Origin: Zobellella maritima
GTDB taxonomy: Bacteria; Pseudomonadota; Gammaproteobacteria; Enterobacterales; Aeromonadaceae
Length of the DNA stretch: 64,000 nucleotides
Reading direction: 5' to 3'
Assembly (NCBI RefSeq): GCF_003075035.1
Contig: NZ_QCZE01000001.1
Location: forward strand, 1,362,602 to 1,426,601
Shown one piece after another: positions 23,754-32,558 of this stretch. The notes below the pieces were generated by a model, which did no database searches, was not told the origin of the DNA, and worked only from the letters and a program-made list of their open reading frames with translations. A program made the position numbers and the translations under genes. Position 1 is the stretch's first letter, and every line of letters begins with the position of its first letter.

Positions 23754-24836
23754 ATGAGGTCTGTCCTTGCCCTGTTACTGCTGTTCAGCCTGCATGCCCT
23801 CGCCCTGGACTACCGGGTGGAAGTGGTCGCCGACCGCTTGTCCCATCCCTGGGGATGGGCCGAGCTGCCCAATGGTGACATGTTGGTCAGCGAACGGGGC
23901 GGCCGGCTGTGGCGAATCAGTCCCGACTGGGCACGTACCGAGATTAGCGGCCTGCCCAGCATCGCCGTCGGTGGCCAGGGTGGCCTGCTGGATCTGGCCC
24001 TGCACCCGGACTTTGCCAATCATCCCTGGCTCTATTTCAGTTATAGCCAGCCGGGCCCGGGCGGTGCCGGCACCGCCGTGGCCCGAGCCCGGCTGGTTGA
24101 AAACCACCTGACCAGCCGAAAACAGGTGTTCGCCCAGCAACCCAAACTCAGTGGTCGAGGCCATTTTGGCTCGCGGCTGGTCTTCGACAAGGACGGCTTC
24201 CTGTTTATCACCACCGGCGAGCGCTACCATGCCCGCAACCGGGCCCAGCAGCTGGATAACCACCTGGGCAAGATAGTCCGCCTGCACGATGACGGCCGGG
24301 TCCCGGAGGATAATCCGTTCGTCAATCAGGAGGGTGCGCTGCCGGAAATCTGGAGCTACGGTCATCGGAACATACAGGGCGCGGCCATTCACCCTCAAAG
24401 CGGAGCCCTGTGGATCAATGAGCATGGTCCCAGGGGCGGTGATGAGGTCAACCTCATCAAGAAAGGCGCCAACTACGGCTGGCCGCTGGTGACCTTTGGC
24501 GAAGAATACAGCGGCGGCAAGATCGGCCTGGGTAGCAGCATGGTCGGCATGGAGGACGCCCTGTGGGTATGGGTGCCCTCGATTGCCCCCTCAGGCATGC
24601 TGTTTTATACCGGGAAGCTGTTCCCCCAATGGCAAGGCCAGCTGTTTATCGGTGCGCTCAAAAGCCGCAAGCTGGTGCGCCTGACCCTGGACGGCGACAC
24701 CATTGTCCAGGAAAACCATCTGCTGACCGAGCTCGGCGCCCGGATCCGCACCGTCGGTCAGGGTCGTGATGGTGCCATCTATGTATTGACCGATGAGGAA
24801 AATGGCCAGCTACTGAGGCTGGTTCCGGCGCAATAG
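23754..24836 (+). CDS. Soluble PQQ-dependent aldose sugar dehydrogenase (YliI/Asd-like)
   Basis: This 360-residue periplasmic beta-propeller enzyme has a Sec signal peptide (about 1-18). It resembles YliI and soluble glucose dehydrogenase: SHPWGWAELPNGDMLVSERGG, GGLLDLALHPDF, RGHFGSRLVFDKDGFLFITTGER, SYGHRNIQGAAIHP and NEHGPRGGDEVN carry the conserved PQQ/Ca and His residues. It would oxidise aldoses and pass electrons to the respiratory chain. ATG 23754 is chosen because it begins the signal peptide; an in-frame start at 23712 would precede it with hydrophilic residues. No PQQ-synthesis genes are in the window. Confidence 0.9.
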   Translation: MRSVLALLLLFSLHALALDYRVEVVADRLSHPWGWAELPNGDMLVSERGGRLWRISPDWARTEISGLPSIAVGGQGGLLDLALHPDFANHPWLYFSYSQPGPGGAGTAVARARLVENHLTSRKQVFAQQPKLSGRGHFGSRLVFDKDGFLFITTGERYHARNRAQQLDNHLGKIVRLHDDGRVPEDNPFVNQEGALPEIWSYGHRNIQGAAIHPQSGALWINEHGPRGGDEVNLIKKGANYGWPLVTFGEEYSGGKIGLGSSMVGMEDALWVWVPSIAPSGMLFYTGKLFPQWQGQLFIGALKSRKLVRLTLDGDTIVQENHLLTELGARIRTVGQGRDGAIYVLTDEENGQLLRLVPAQ

Positions 24837-24918
24837 GCTGATTTTTTTGAAAGATTGAGTTATCCTGTTAAAACTGTTTAAATTGATCGAATAAATTGTA
24901 AACAATAAAGAGGGTTTC

Positions 24919-25368
24919 ATGTCTCAAAAAATATGGCAAATCTATCTGTCCGGCGAGATCCACAGCGACTGGCGCGAGCGCATCATCACCGGTGCCCGAG
25001 AGCGTAACCTGCCGGTCAGCTTCAGCTCGGCGGTCACCGATCACGATGCCAGCGACATGGTCGGGGTGAATATCCTGGGCCAGGAAGAAGATCCCTTCTG
25101 GCGCGATCGCAAGGCGTCCGGCATCAACAGCATCCGCACCTCGACCGGCATCAAGCAGGCCGATCTGGTGGTGGTGCGTTTCGGACCCAAGTACAAACAA
25201 TGGAATGCCGCCTTCGATGCCGGTTTTGCGGTGGCATCAGACAAGCCCATCATCACCTTGCATGACGCCGAGCACGATCACGCCCTGAAGGAAGTGGACG
25301 AAGCCGCCAAGGCCACCTGCCGTCACCCTGAGCAGGTGGTAGAGATCCTGTCCTACCTGGTTTCCTGA
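24919..25368 (+). CDS. YtoQ family protein
   Basis: This 149-residue protein of the YtoQ family has the typical opening WQIYLSGEIHSDWRERI, the middle NILGQEEDPFWRDRKASGINSIRT segment and the VRFGPKYKQWNAAFDAG motif. The fold is related to nucleoside 2-deoxyribosyltransferases, but activity has not been assigned as far as I know. GAGGG precedes the ATG. The upstream 80 bases are AT-rich and probably carry its promoter. The neighbours are single genes. Confidence 0.85.
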   Translation: MSQKIWQIYLSGEIHSDWRERIITGARERNLPVSFSSAVTDHDASDMVGVNILGQEEDPFWRDRKASGINSIRTSTGIKQADLVVVRFGPKYKQWNAAFDAGFAVASDKPIITLHDAEHDHALKEVDEAAKATCRHPEQVVEILSYLVS

Positions 25369-25493
25369 TGCCCACGGGAGCCGGATTCCGGCTCCCGACT
25401 GCGGCAAACCCTGTCTCCCCTCCCCCGATTCCGGATCGAATTTTCGCCGGTGTCTGGGTTACACTCGGGTTACCGTCAACCGGAGGAAGTAAC

Positions 25494-25853
25494 ATGTATT
25501 CGTGGATATCCGCACTTTTGCTCTTGACCCTGAGCTCGCTGGCATGGGCCGGCGACGAGATCTGGATCGATGTGCGCAGTACAGAGGAATATCAGCAGGA
25601 GCACCTGGTTGGGGCCATCCATATTCCTCATACCCAGATAGCCAAAGGTGTCAGCAAACGATTCCCGGACCGGGATACGCCGCTCAACCTGTATTGCCGC
25701 AGCGGCCGTCGCTCGCAGCTGGCCACCGAGGCACTGCAGGCCCTGGGTTATACCCAAGTTGTGAACCGGGGCGGGCTCGACCAGCTGAAACAGGGGGGTA
25801 TGCCCACGGAGGGCAACCAGGTGAATCCGGAGGCGCTTACCGCCCAACCCTGA
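25494..25853 (+). CDS. Periplasmic rhodanese (PspE-like)
   Basis: This 119-residue protein has a signal peptide (about 1-19, ending AWA) and a single rhodanese domain. Cys68 in the active-site loop YCRSGRRS is the expected sulfane-sulfur carrier; DVRSTEEYQQEHLVGAIHIPH is the usual N-terminal rhodanese signature. It resembles PspE, a periplasmic thiosulfate sulfurtransferase, but the psp operon is not present. GGAGGA lies 7 bases before the ATG at 25494. It converges with the antiporter gene 22 bases away. Confidence 0.87.
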   Translation: MYSWISALLLLTLSSLAWAGDEIWIDVRSTEEYQQEHLVGAIHIPHTQIAKGVSKRFPDRDTPLNLYCRSGRRSQLATEALQALGYTQVVNRGGLDQLKQGGMPTEGNQVNPEALTAQP

Positions 25854-25875
25854 AGCCACCCCGGTACTTTCGCGG

Positions 25876-27609
25876 TCAGTCTCCCGGTTTGTCGGTTTCC
25901 TGCTCCCGCAGGCCGACCTTCAGTATTTGATCGCCGTCCACATCAGCCACCGTCCATACCATACCGTAACGGGCAAAGTGATCCCCGACTACTGGATGAC
26001 CGCTGTTATGGCGCTGCATGAAGGCTTCCAGGGTCAGCCCCGCCTCACTGTCATCCACATCCACGCCGTACATCAGCGCCACATCCTGCATACCGGCCTT
26101 GGCATCCAGGATAAAGTCGCCAAAGAAGGCGCGGGCCTTGCTGCGTGCCGCATCCAGATCGCCGCCGAACATGTTGTTAAGGGTCTTGAGGTGATTGCTG
26201 CGTCCAATAACACAGAGGGTATCGTTGAGCGCCAACCGGGTGCTGCCCGATGCCGGCAGCAGGTACTCCCCCCTGAATACCGCCGCCACCCGGCAATGGG
26301 GCGGAAAGGTCAGCTGGCGTACTACTACGCCATCGATGGATTCGCTCTCGACCCGGTAGAGGAACATTTCGAAATCATCCTCGGGGAAGATCCCCAGCAT
26401 GGAGCGCCGTTTGGGGGCCGGTTCGGGCGGCACTTCCAGATCCAGCAGCCGGGCTACCCGCGGCAGGCTGGAGCCCTGCACCAGCAGGGAGATCAGCACC
26501 ACGAAGAAGGCCACGTTAAACAGCATGCCGCCTTCGGGGATCCCCGCCATCAGCGGAAATATCGCCAGCACGATGGGCACGGCCCCCCTGAGCCCCACCC
26601 AGGAAATAAAGCCCAGCTCGCGCCCGTTGAACCGGAAAAACGGCAGCAGCGAGGTAAGCACCGCCAGCGGCCGGGCGATACAAATCAGCGCCAGGGCAAT
26701 CAGGGTGGCGGGAATGGCCATGGCCCACATCTCCGTCGGGGAAATCAGCAGGCCCAGCACCAGGAACAGGCCGATCTGGCTCAACCAGGCCATGCCGTCG
26801 AACATCGGCAGGATCGACTCCATGTGCCGCAAGCGGGCATTACCCAGCACCAGCCCCGCCAGATAGATGGCCAGGAAACCGCTGCCCGACAGGCTGGCGG
26901 TCAGGGCAAACAATGCCAGGCCAAAGCCGGTGACCAGAATGGGATACAGGCCTGCAGCAAGTTCCACCCGCTTGATCAGGTGTATCAGCAACCAGCCGCC
27001 GAGCAGGCCGGCCACCGAACCAATGCCGAACTGCATCAGCAAGAAGATCAACGCATCGGTCAGCCCTTCCACCTCGCCGGTGATCATGCCAATCAGGGTC
27101 AGGGTCAGGAAGATGGCCATGGGATCGTTGGTACCCGACTCTATCTCCAGGGAAGCGGCGACCCGCTGGTTAAGGTGCACGCCCTTGCCGCTAAGCATGG
27201 AAAACACCGCCGCCGCATCGGTCGAGCCGACAATGGCTCCGAGCAACAGGCCGTGCAGCCAGCTCAGATCCAGTATCCAGACCGCCAGCAGCCCGGTTAT
27301 CCCACTGGTGATCAGCACCCCCAGGGTGGCCAGGCTGAGGGCCGGTTTGAGGCCCACCCGGAAGGTTTCCATGCGGGTGCGCATGCCGCCATCGAGCAGG
27401 ATGATCGCCAGCGCCAGGTTACCAATGCCGTAGGCCAGGGAATAACTCTCAAATTCAATGCCACCCGGACCACTTTCTCCCGCCAACATGCCGATAAAGA
27501 GGAAGATCAATAAGATAGGAATACCAGAGCGGGCAGACAACAGGGTGGCCAGCACACTCAAACACAGTAAAACCCCGGAGAGCAAAAACAGATGTTCAAT
27601 ATTGGTCAA
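25876..27609 (-). CDS. nhaP2: K+/H+ antiporter NhaP2 (CvrA) with cytosolic TrkA_C domain
   Basis: This 577-residue CPA1-type antiporter has about 12-13 membrane helices (1-400), with ion-binding segments IVGSTDAAAVFSML and LEIESGTNDPMAIFLT and the LGFISWVGLRGAVPIVLA motif. A TrkA_C domain (about 410-500; CVIGRSNHL) and a CorC_HlyC-like tail follow, the layout of NhaP2/CvrA. It would expel K+ or Na+ in exchange for protons under osmotic or alkaline stress. The start is a TTG at 27609 with GGAA 8 bases upstream; it lines up with the N-terminus of known NhaP2. Confidence 0.93.
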   Translation of the reverse strand: MTNIEHLFLLSGVLLCLSVLATLLSARSGIPILLIFLFIGMLAGESGPGGIEFESYSLAYGIGNLALAIILLDGGMRTRMETFRVGLKPALSLATLGVLITSGITGLLAVWILDLSWLHGLLLGAIVGSTDAAAVFSMLSGKGVHLNQRVAASLEIESGTNDPMAIFLTLTLIGMITGEVEGLTDALIFLLMQFGIGSVAGLLGGWLLIHLIKRVELAAGLYPILVTGFGLALFALTASLSGSGFLAIYLAGLVLGNARLRHMESILPMFDGMAWLSQIGLFLVLGLLISPTEMWAMAIPATLIALALICIARPLAVLTSLLPFFRFNGRELGFISWVGLRGAVPIVLAIFPLMAGIPEGGMLFNVAFFVVLISLLVQGSSLPRVARLLDLEVPPEPAPKRRSMLGIFPEDDFEMFLYRVESESIDGVVVRQLTFPPHCRVAAVFRGEYLLPASGSTRLALNDTLCVIGRSNHLKTLNNMFGGDLDAARSKARAFFGDFILDAKAGMQDVALMYGVDVDDSEAGLTLEAFMQRHNSGHPVVGDHFARYGMVWTVADVDGDQILKVGLREQETDKPGD

Positions 27610-27912
27610 GGGAAGTTCCGGCAGGTTTCGAGCTTTTAAGTAGAGAAGTTATACCATAATTCATCCCTCAATAAGATATTGAATTTTTATTTAAAAAATA
27701 GCAATTTATAATCAAAAAAGCGCCAGCAATACCCCCATCCCTTATTCACCATTGCGCGGCTAGAGCGGCCTGTTGCGATTGCTTTTGCGTAGCAGATGCT
27801 CAGAATGCTCTCAAATGAAATAAAGCCGTCATCCACTTGTCCGAGTATGACGGCGGCCGGGATGCACGACCAATGCACACCGCCTTGAATAACCAATAAG
27901 GGAAAGAGCACC
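27610..27912. other. 303-base divergent intergenic region (nhaP2 / catB)
   Basis: It has no gene. It holds an AT-rich tract (27650-27720) suited to promoters and a dyad GCCGTCAT (27825-27832) / ATGACGGC (27847-27854) with a 14-nt loop, about 60 bases before the catB start. The dyad could be a leader hairpin or an operator. Confidence 0.5.
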
Positions 27913-28557
27913 ATGAGCAATTATTTCAGCAGCCCCTTCAGAGGCGTTCCCCTCGCTGAGCAGGTTACCAACCCCAATATCCGGGTCGGCCGCTACAGCT
28001 ATTACTCCGGCTATTACCACGGCCATTCGTTTGATGATTGCGCCCGCTACCTGATGCCCGACCGGGATGACGTGGACAAGCTGGTCATCGGCAGCTTCTG
28101 TTCCATCGGCACCGGCGTCAGCTTTATAATGGCCGGCAACCAGGGCCATCGCCACGATTGGATCAGCAGCTTCCCGTTCTTTTATATGCATGAAGAGCCG
28201 GCCTTCGCCGACGCGGCCGATGGCTACCGCCCGGCGGGAGACACCATAGTGGGCAACGATGTGTGGATAGGTGCCGAGGCGATGATCATGCCCGGCGTCA
28301 ATATCGGTGATGGCGCCGTGATCGGCAGCCGGGCACTGGTCACCGGGGACGTGCCTCCCTACACCCTGGTCGGCGGCAACCCGGCAAAGCCCATCCGCAA
28401 GCGCTTTCCCGACCAGGATATCGCCAGGCTGCTGGAAATGGCCTGGTGGGACTGGCCGCTGGAACAGCTCAAGGCCGCCATGCCGCTGCTGTGCTCGGGT
28501 CGAATTGACGCACTGTACCACCAGTGGCAGGCCGGTCATGCCGAACACCAGTCTTGA
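27913..28557 (+). CDS. catB: Type B chloramphenicol acetyltransferase (xenobiotic acetyltransferase)
   Basis: This 214-residue hexapeptide-repeat acetyltransferase closely matches CatB proteins: [40 protein letters not shown], then the left-handed beta-helix repeats ([35 protein letters not shown]) and [19 protein letters not shown]. His79 in NQGHR is at the position of the catalytic His of Pseudomonas XAT. It would inactivate chloramphenicol and related hydroxyl-bearing compounds by acetyl-CoA transfer. AAGGGAAAGAG precedes the ATG. No integron attC site, transposase or change in base composition is evident, so it looks like a resident chromosomal gene. Confidence 0.93.
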   Translation: MSNYFSSPFRGVPLAEQVTNPNIRVGRYSYYSGYYHGHSFDDCARYLMPDRDDVDKLVIGSFCSIGTGVSFIMAGNQGHRHDWISSFPFFYMHEEPAFADAADGYRPAGDTIVGNDVWIGAEAMIMPGVNIGDGAVIGSRALVTGDVPPYTLVGGNPAKPIRKRFPDQDIARLLEMAWWDWPLEQLKAAMPLLCSGRIDALYHQWQAGHAEHQS

Positions 28558-28733
28558 GTCCTGGCGCAGCACGCCTCGGCCGGGGGCGGCAAGCGGCGCG
28601 CACATCCCAGTTGCAGTGCGCCGTGCTCCATCTTGCTCCCGGATTAAAACCTCTCGACAGCCGGCACGGACGCTGCTGATTAAGGGTATCCCGCAATCAT
28701 CCCCCCTAATCCATCCCCTCTCCCAAGCCGACG

Positions 28734-29141
28734 CTATTTCAGCTTGTTCGGCCGCCTCACCCGCTTTTTGCCGGCGATGCGCAGGATACGTAGAAACTTC
28801 GGACATTCAAAATGACTGGGCGCCTTGCAGGCGGCAGCGTGACGCAAACCATCGCGCATGGCGGTCAGCTCGTTGATTTTTCTGTCCAGCTCGTCCGCCT
28901 TGGCCAGCAGCAGATCCCTGTCAATATCGGGCCGCCGGCCGGTGAACAAGTCCGCCATCTCGTCCAGCGAAAATCCCACTCGGCTGCCCAGGGTAATTAA
29001 CGCCAGTCGCTCTATCACCTGCTCACCGAACTGGCGGCGCAAGCCGTTCCTGCCAACGGAGTGGATCAGCCCCTTTTCCTCATAATAACGGAGCGTCGAG
29101 GCCGGCAGCCCCGAGGCCCTGGCAACCTCTGCAATATCCAT
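28734..29141 (-). CDS. MerR-family transcriptional regulator with C-terminal Cys pair
   Basis: This 135-residue MerR-type activator has an N-terminal winged helix (MDIAEVARASGLPASTLRYYEEKGLI), a dimerisation helix (about 75-100), and a C-terminal tail with Cys105 and Cys113 (CKAPSHFECP) that could bind a metal or sense thiol oxidation; the basic end is RVRRPNKLK. The start at 29141 matches the family N-terminus; an in-frame ATG at 29165 would fall within the operator region. It is divergent from tpm-tauE, across a MerR-type promoter with 19-bp spacing and a 16-bp palindrome, so it very probably controls them. The ligand is unknown. Confidence 0.88.
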   Translation of the reverse strand: MDIAEVARASGLPASTLRYYEEKGLIHSVGRNGLRRQFGEQVIERLALITLGSRVGFSLDEMADLFTGRRPDIDRDLLLAKADELDRKINELTAMRDGLRHAAACKAPSHFECPKFLRILRIAGKKRVRRPNKLK

Positions 29142-29165
29142 CCTGTTTCCCCGATCTGCGGACAC

Positions 29166-29196
29166 TTGACTTAAAGTCGACTTTAATTTGTATGCT
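29166..29196 (+). promoter_or_regulatory. MerR-type promoter and operator driving tpm-tauE
   Basis: TTGACT (-35, 29166-29171) and TATGCT (-10, 29191-29196) are separated by 19 bp, the long spacing typical of MerR-activated promoters. Between them lies a perfect 16-bp palindrome TTAAAGTCGACTTTAA (29171-29186). This is the classical geometry in which MerR proteins twist DNA to realign the promoter. Confidence 0.75.
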
Positions 29197-29278
29197 AGCC
29201 CAGGAGATGAAGAGGAACAACAGCTTGATCGTCGGAGCCGTGAACAAGGTTAACGATGACGAATAGAGGGAATGGGAT

Positions 29279-29941
29279 ATGGATTCAAGTTTCTGGCACG
29301 AGAAATGGCAGACGGGCGACATTGGTTTTCATCAAAGGGAAGCCAATCCACTGCTGGTTGCCCATCTTGGCCGGTTGCATCTGCAGCAGGGCAGCCGGGT
29401 GTTTCTGCCCCTGTGCGGCAAGAGCCGGGATCTGGCCTGGCTGCTGAAATCGGGGTTTCGGGTGGTGGGCGCAGAACTGAGTGAAACGGCCATCATCCAG
29501 CTGTTTGCCGAGCTGGGCCTGTCGCCGCAGATCACGAAATTGGGCCTCCTGCGCCACTACAGCGCCGACAATATCGACATCCTGGTGGGGGATATTTTTG
29601 ATGTGACCGAGGAATACCTTAGCCCGGTCGATGCCGTCTATGACAGGGCGGCGCTGGTCGCCCTCCCCGCCGGCATGCGCAGGCGTTATGCTAGGCACCT
29701 GATGAACATCACCCTGGCCGCCCCGCAATTACTGATCACCTATGAATACGTGCAGAGCGAGTTTGCCGGTCCGCCATTTTCGGTCGACGCGGAGGAAGTC
29801 AAAGCCCATTACGGCACTGTCTATCGGGTCATGCCGGTTGCCAGAGAAACCGTCGACGGCGGACTCAAGGGCCAGGTCCATGCCCACCAGGCTGGCTGGC
29901 TGCTCATCACAACAGGCACCGCTGAGGTATCCCCATGCTGA
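29279..29941 (+). CDS. tpm: Thiopurine S-methyltransferase
   Basis: This 220-residue SAM-dependent methyltransferase is of the TPMT family (opening FWHEKWQTGDIGFHQREANP; SAM-binding FLPLCGKSRDLAWLLKSGFRVVGAE; DAVYDRAALVALPAGMRRRYA). Bacterial TPMTs methylate thiopurines and selenium or tellurium oxyanions to volatile products. Length matches. The downstream tauE-like gene overlaps its end by 7 bases, indicating translational coupling. The promoter between it and the divergent MerR gene has MerR-type geometry, so expression probably responds to a toxic metalloid, thiol or electrophile (inference). Confidence 0.92.
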   Translation: MDSSFWHEKWQTGDIGFHQREANPLLVAHLGRLHLQQGSRVFLPLCGKSRDLAWLLKSGFRVVGAELSETAIIQLFAELGLSPQITKLGLLRHYSADNIDILVGDIFDVTEEYLSPVDAVYDRAALVALPAGMRRRYARHLMNITLAAPQLLITYEYVQSEFAGPPFSVDAEEVKAHYGTVYRVMPVARETVDGGLKGQVHAHQAGWLLITTGTAEVSPC

Positions 29942-30744
29942 GCATCGAATGGCTGTTGCTATATGCCTTGCTGGGTACCCTGGTCGGCTTTATGGCAGGT
30001 TTGCTGGGTGTGGGTGGTGGCGGGATTCTGGTGCCCCTGCTGGCAGCTATTTTTGCACACCAGGGGTTTGAGGCTGAGCATGTTATTCACATGTCACTGG
30101 GAACCGCATTAACCTGCATGATCCTGACCTCGGCGGCCAGCGTCAGGGCCCATGCGTCCCGCAAGGCAGTAGAGTGGCACCTTGTTGCTCGTATGGCGCT
30201 GGGGATCATGGTGGGTGCCTTCCTGGCCTCACAACTCGCCGCCCATCTCGCTCCCGTCTACATCGCCCTGTTTTTCGCCCTGTTCATGGCCCTGGTCGCG
30301 ATACAGATGTTCATTAACTGGCAGCCCTCCGCCCCCCGGTCACGGCTCACCGCCACGGGGCTGGTGGGCGCAGGGATCGGCATTGGCTCTGTATCGGCAC
30401 TGGCTGCGGTAGGTGGCGGTTTTCTTGCCATCACCTATCTGAACTACAAAAACATCACCATGAAAAAGGCGATGGGTACCTCGGCGGCAATTGGACTGCC
30501 CATTGCCATTGCCGGGGCGGCGGGTTACATGCTCAGCGGCTGGGCAGACACCTCAGGTGTTCCCTACACCCTGGGCTACGTGTATGTGCCCGCTTTCCTG
30601 GTGTTATCGGTGGCGAGTATGCTGGCAGCCCCTTATGGTGTTCGTTGCTCTCACCGCCTGCCGGAGTCCAGCCTGAGAAAAGTGTTTGCACTGCTTTCCC
30701 TGCTACTGAGCCTGCATATGTTATTGTCGGCCGTTCAGCCCTGA
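29935..30744 (+). CDS. TauE/SafE-family anion exporter
   Basis: This 269-residue inner-membrane protein has about eight helices and the two family repeats: GTLVGFMAGLLGVGGGGILVP at the N-terminus and GIGIGSVSALAAVGGGFLAI in the middle. The family exports sulfite, sulfoacetate or related sulfur anions. It overlaps tpm by 7 bases and shares its MerR-type promoter, so it may export a product or an oxyanion in the same detoxification response (inference). Converges with cobO downstream. Confidence 0.9.
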   Translation: MLSIEWLLLYALLGTLVGFMAGLLGVGGGGILVPLLAAIFAHQGFEAEHVIHMSLGTALTCMILTSAASVRAHASRKAVEWHLVARMALGIMVGAFLASQLAAHLAPVYIALFFALFMALVAIQMFINWQPSAPRSRLTATGLVGAGIGIGSVSALAAVGGGFLAITYLNYKNITMKKAMGTSAAIGLPIAIAGAAGYMLSGWADTSGVPYTLGYVYVPAFLVLSVASMLAAPYGVRCSHRLPESSLRKVFALLSLLLSLHMLLSAVQP

Positions 30745-30832
30745 GCCGTGGTGGACGGGCTGCCTGCCAGCACAAGGCGTGTATGGCGTTGCGGCTCAAT
30801 CACGCTTTGTTGCCGCACCAGCGGTACAGCCC

Positions 30833-31456
30833 TCAGTAATCAAATCCCGGCTGGGCCTTTACCCCGGCCTCGAAGGCGTGCTTGACTGACTGCACCTCGC
30901 TCACTGTGTCGGCCAGTTCGATGATGGCTCTGTGGCAGCCACGACCGGTGATAATCACGTGCTGGTGTTTGGGTCGGTTTTTCAGCGCGGTCAGCACCCG
31001 TTCCACGTCCAGGTAATGGTAGGCCACCATATAGGTGAGCTCATCCAGCAGTACCAGGTCGATGCTCGGGTCGGCCAGCATCTGCTCGGCCGGCAGCCAG
31101 GTCTGTTCGCAGGCGGCGATGTCCTGTTCCCGGTTCTGGGTTTCCCAGGTAAAGCCGGTGTTCATCACCACGAAAGGCACACCCACTTGCTGCAGCAGGT
31201 TGCGTTCGCCACATTCCCAGCCGCCCTTGATGAACTGCACCACCGCCGCCTTTTTACCATGGCCCACGGCCCGCGCCACAGTGCCAAAGCCGGCGGTGCT
31301 CTTGCCCTTGCCGTTGCCGGTAATCACCATCAGCACACCTCGCTCGTCGCGGGCCTCGGCAATCTTGGCGTCGACCGCCGCTTTCAGTTTTTGCTGTCGC
31401 TGCTGGTGACGCTCGGCCCTGATCTGTTCCCGATTGTTGTCGTTGCTCTGGCTCAT
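30833..31456 (-). CDS. cobO: Cob(I)yrinic acid a,c-diamide adenosyltransferase
   Basis: This 207-residue CobA/CobO/BtuR-type enzyme transfers adenosyl from ATP to cobalt, giving adenosylcobalamin. The P-loop GNGKGKSTAGFG, VVQFIKGGWECGE, LVLLDELTYMVAY and VIITGRGCHRAI are diagnostic. The start at 31456 has AAGGA upstream and fits the family; an in-frame ATG at 31495 adds 13 residues without support. Cytoplasmic cobalamin assimilation or salvage. No other cobalamin gene is adjacent, apart from a CLCA_X gene 110 bases upstream on the same strand. Confidence 0.94.
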   Translation of the reverse strand: MSQSNDNNREQIRAERHQQRQQKLKAAVDAKIAEARDERGVLMVITGNGKGKSTAGFGTVARAVGHGKKAAVVQFIKGGWECGERNLLQQVGVPFVVMNTGFTWETQNREQDIAACEQTWLPAEQMLADPSIDLVLLDELTYMVAYHYLDVERVLTALKNRPKHQHVIITGRGCHRAIIELADTVSEVQSVKHAFEAGVKAQPGFDY

Positions 31457-31566
31457 GCGTGTTTCCTTGTTTGCATACTGTCGATTGCGTGCCACCTTGA
31501 TGTCATGTCAGGCCGGCGTCGTAGTCTTGTACCTGCAGCCTGTTATTCCGGTCGCTTCGGGCCAGG

Positions 31567-32376
31567 CTAACCCTGCCGCTGCAGTGCCCCGCCCAGCCGA
31601 TGGAAATAACGGCCGAAGGCGGCATTGATCCGCTCCCGCTGCTCCCCCTGTGGATACAGGCCCAGCTCCGCCTCGCCCGACGCCCGGGTGCCCCTGACCA
31701 GGAAGCGGTTCTTGATGGCCGCATCCTGCACAAAGGCTTCGAAGGCACGGGCGCACACTTCTTCCGGTTGACTGTAATACAGGGTTCCCAGGCGCCGATC
31801 GGCCCGGGCAGAGACATGGAACAGTTCGCTCGGCTGCTCACCCCTGCTATCCAGCAGGATTGCCTGAAAGCACTGGAACAGCAGGTCGTTGAGCGGATGA
31901 GGCACAGCCCTGGCCTCATCCAGCCAGGCCCTGGAAGCGAATATCCCCTTGCCGACCCCGCTGAAGGCCTTGTCGGCCAGGTAGTGGTCGAAAGCATGAA
32001 ACCATTCGTGGGCGATGCTGCCGGGCCCGGCATTCTTGGCCAGGGAAAAACAGCGGCTGGCCGGATTGTAGTGGGCCGATACCCCCGGCCGGCCACCGAT
32101 GCCGTATTGCAGGGAAAGGCTGCCGCGCAGGGAAATCAGCAGTTCGGGTCCCTGCAGGATCAGCATCAAGTCGCACAGGGCGTTATAGAACAGTCCCGCC
32201 GCCTGCTCCCGCTCGGGCCGGGTCACCCAGCGCCCGATTTCGATGCTGCGAAAGTCAAAGCGTCGTCTAATCGCCACAAAATCGGTTTCCTGCCCGGCAC
32301 CGTGCTCCGGCCCGTTGCGATAAAAACGATCGGCGGTTTTTGCTGTCATCGGTGGCCGGCTCGGCTCCACTCGCAT
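31567..32376 (-). CDS. CLCA_X family protein, putative zinc metallopeptidase
   Basis: This 269-residue protein matches the CLCA_X family of uncertain role. The sequence IAHEWFHAFDHYL contains HExxH (H-E-W-F-H) followed by a possible third ligand region, as in gluzincin/LPD-type peptidase domains. Other segments are QYGIGGRPGVSAHYNP before it and EEVCARAFEAFVQ after it; the latter Glu may be the third zinc ligand. I chose the ATG at 32376 because AAGGA lies 7 bases upstream. No signal peptide. It shares direction with cobO, but there is no obvious functional link. Confidence 0.72.
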   Translation of the reverse strand: MRVEPSRPPMTAKTADRFYRNGPEHGAGQETDFVAIRRRFDFRSIEIGRWVTRPEREQAAGLFYNALCDLMLILQGPELLISLRGSLSLQYGIGGRPGVSAHYNPASRCFSLAKNAGPGSIAHEWFHAFDHYLADKAFSGVGKGIFASRAWLDEARAVPHPLNDLLFQCFQAILLDSRGEQPSELFHVSARADRRLGTLYYSQPEEVCARAFEAFVQDAAIKNRFLVRGTRASGEAELGLYPQGEQRERINAAFGRYFHRLGGALQRQG

Positions 32377-32558
32377 CCTCATTTCCTTTACATGGAAGGG
32401 GGCAGCATATCGCAAACTCGCCGGTGTTACAGCTGCCGTCAAGGATGCGGTTAAGCACGCCCTTTCACCGCCATCATGACAACTGCTTCGGAAACCACCC
32501 ACTTAATGCGACAGGAATAGCTTCGTATGGACCTTGTTACGCCGGCCCTGCAATAAAA

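Noticed and set aside
25927-27513. Open frame of about 528 codons antisense to nhaP2
   Set aside because: Composition (Gln/His/Arg-rich repeats) is typical of antisense GC-rich reading frames; nhaP2 on the other strand is complete.
28558-28733. attC site downstream of catB
   Set aside because: No GTTRRRY core or matching inverse core, and no integrase; the hairpin-forming structure expected for attC is absent.
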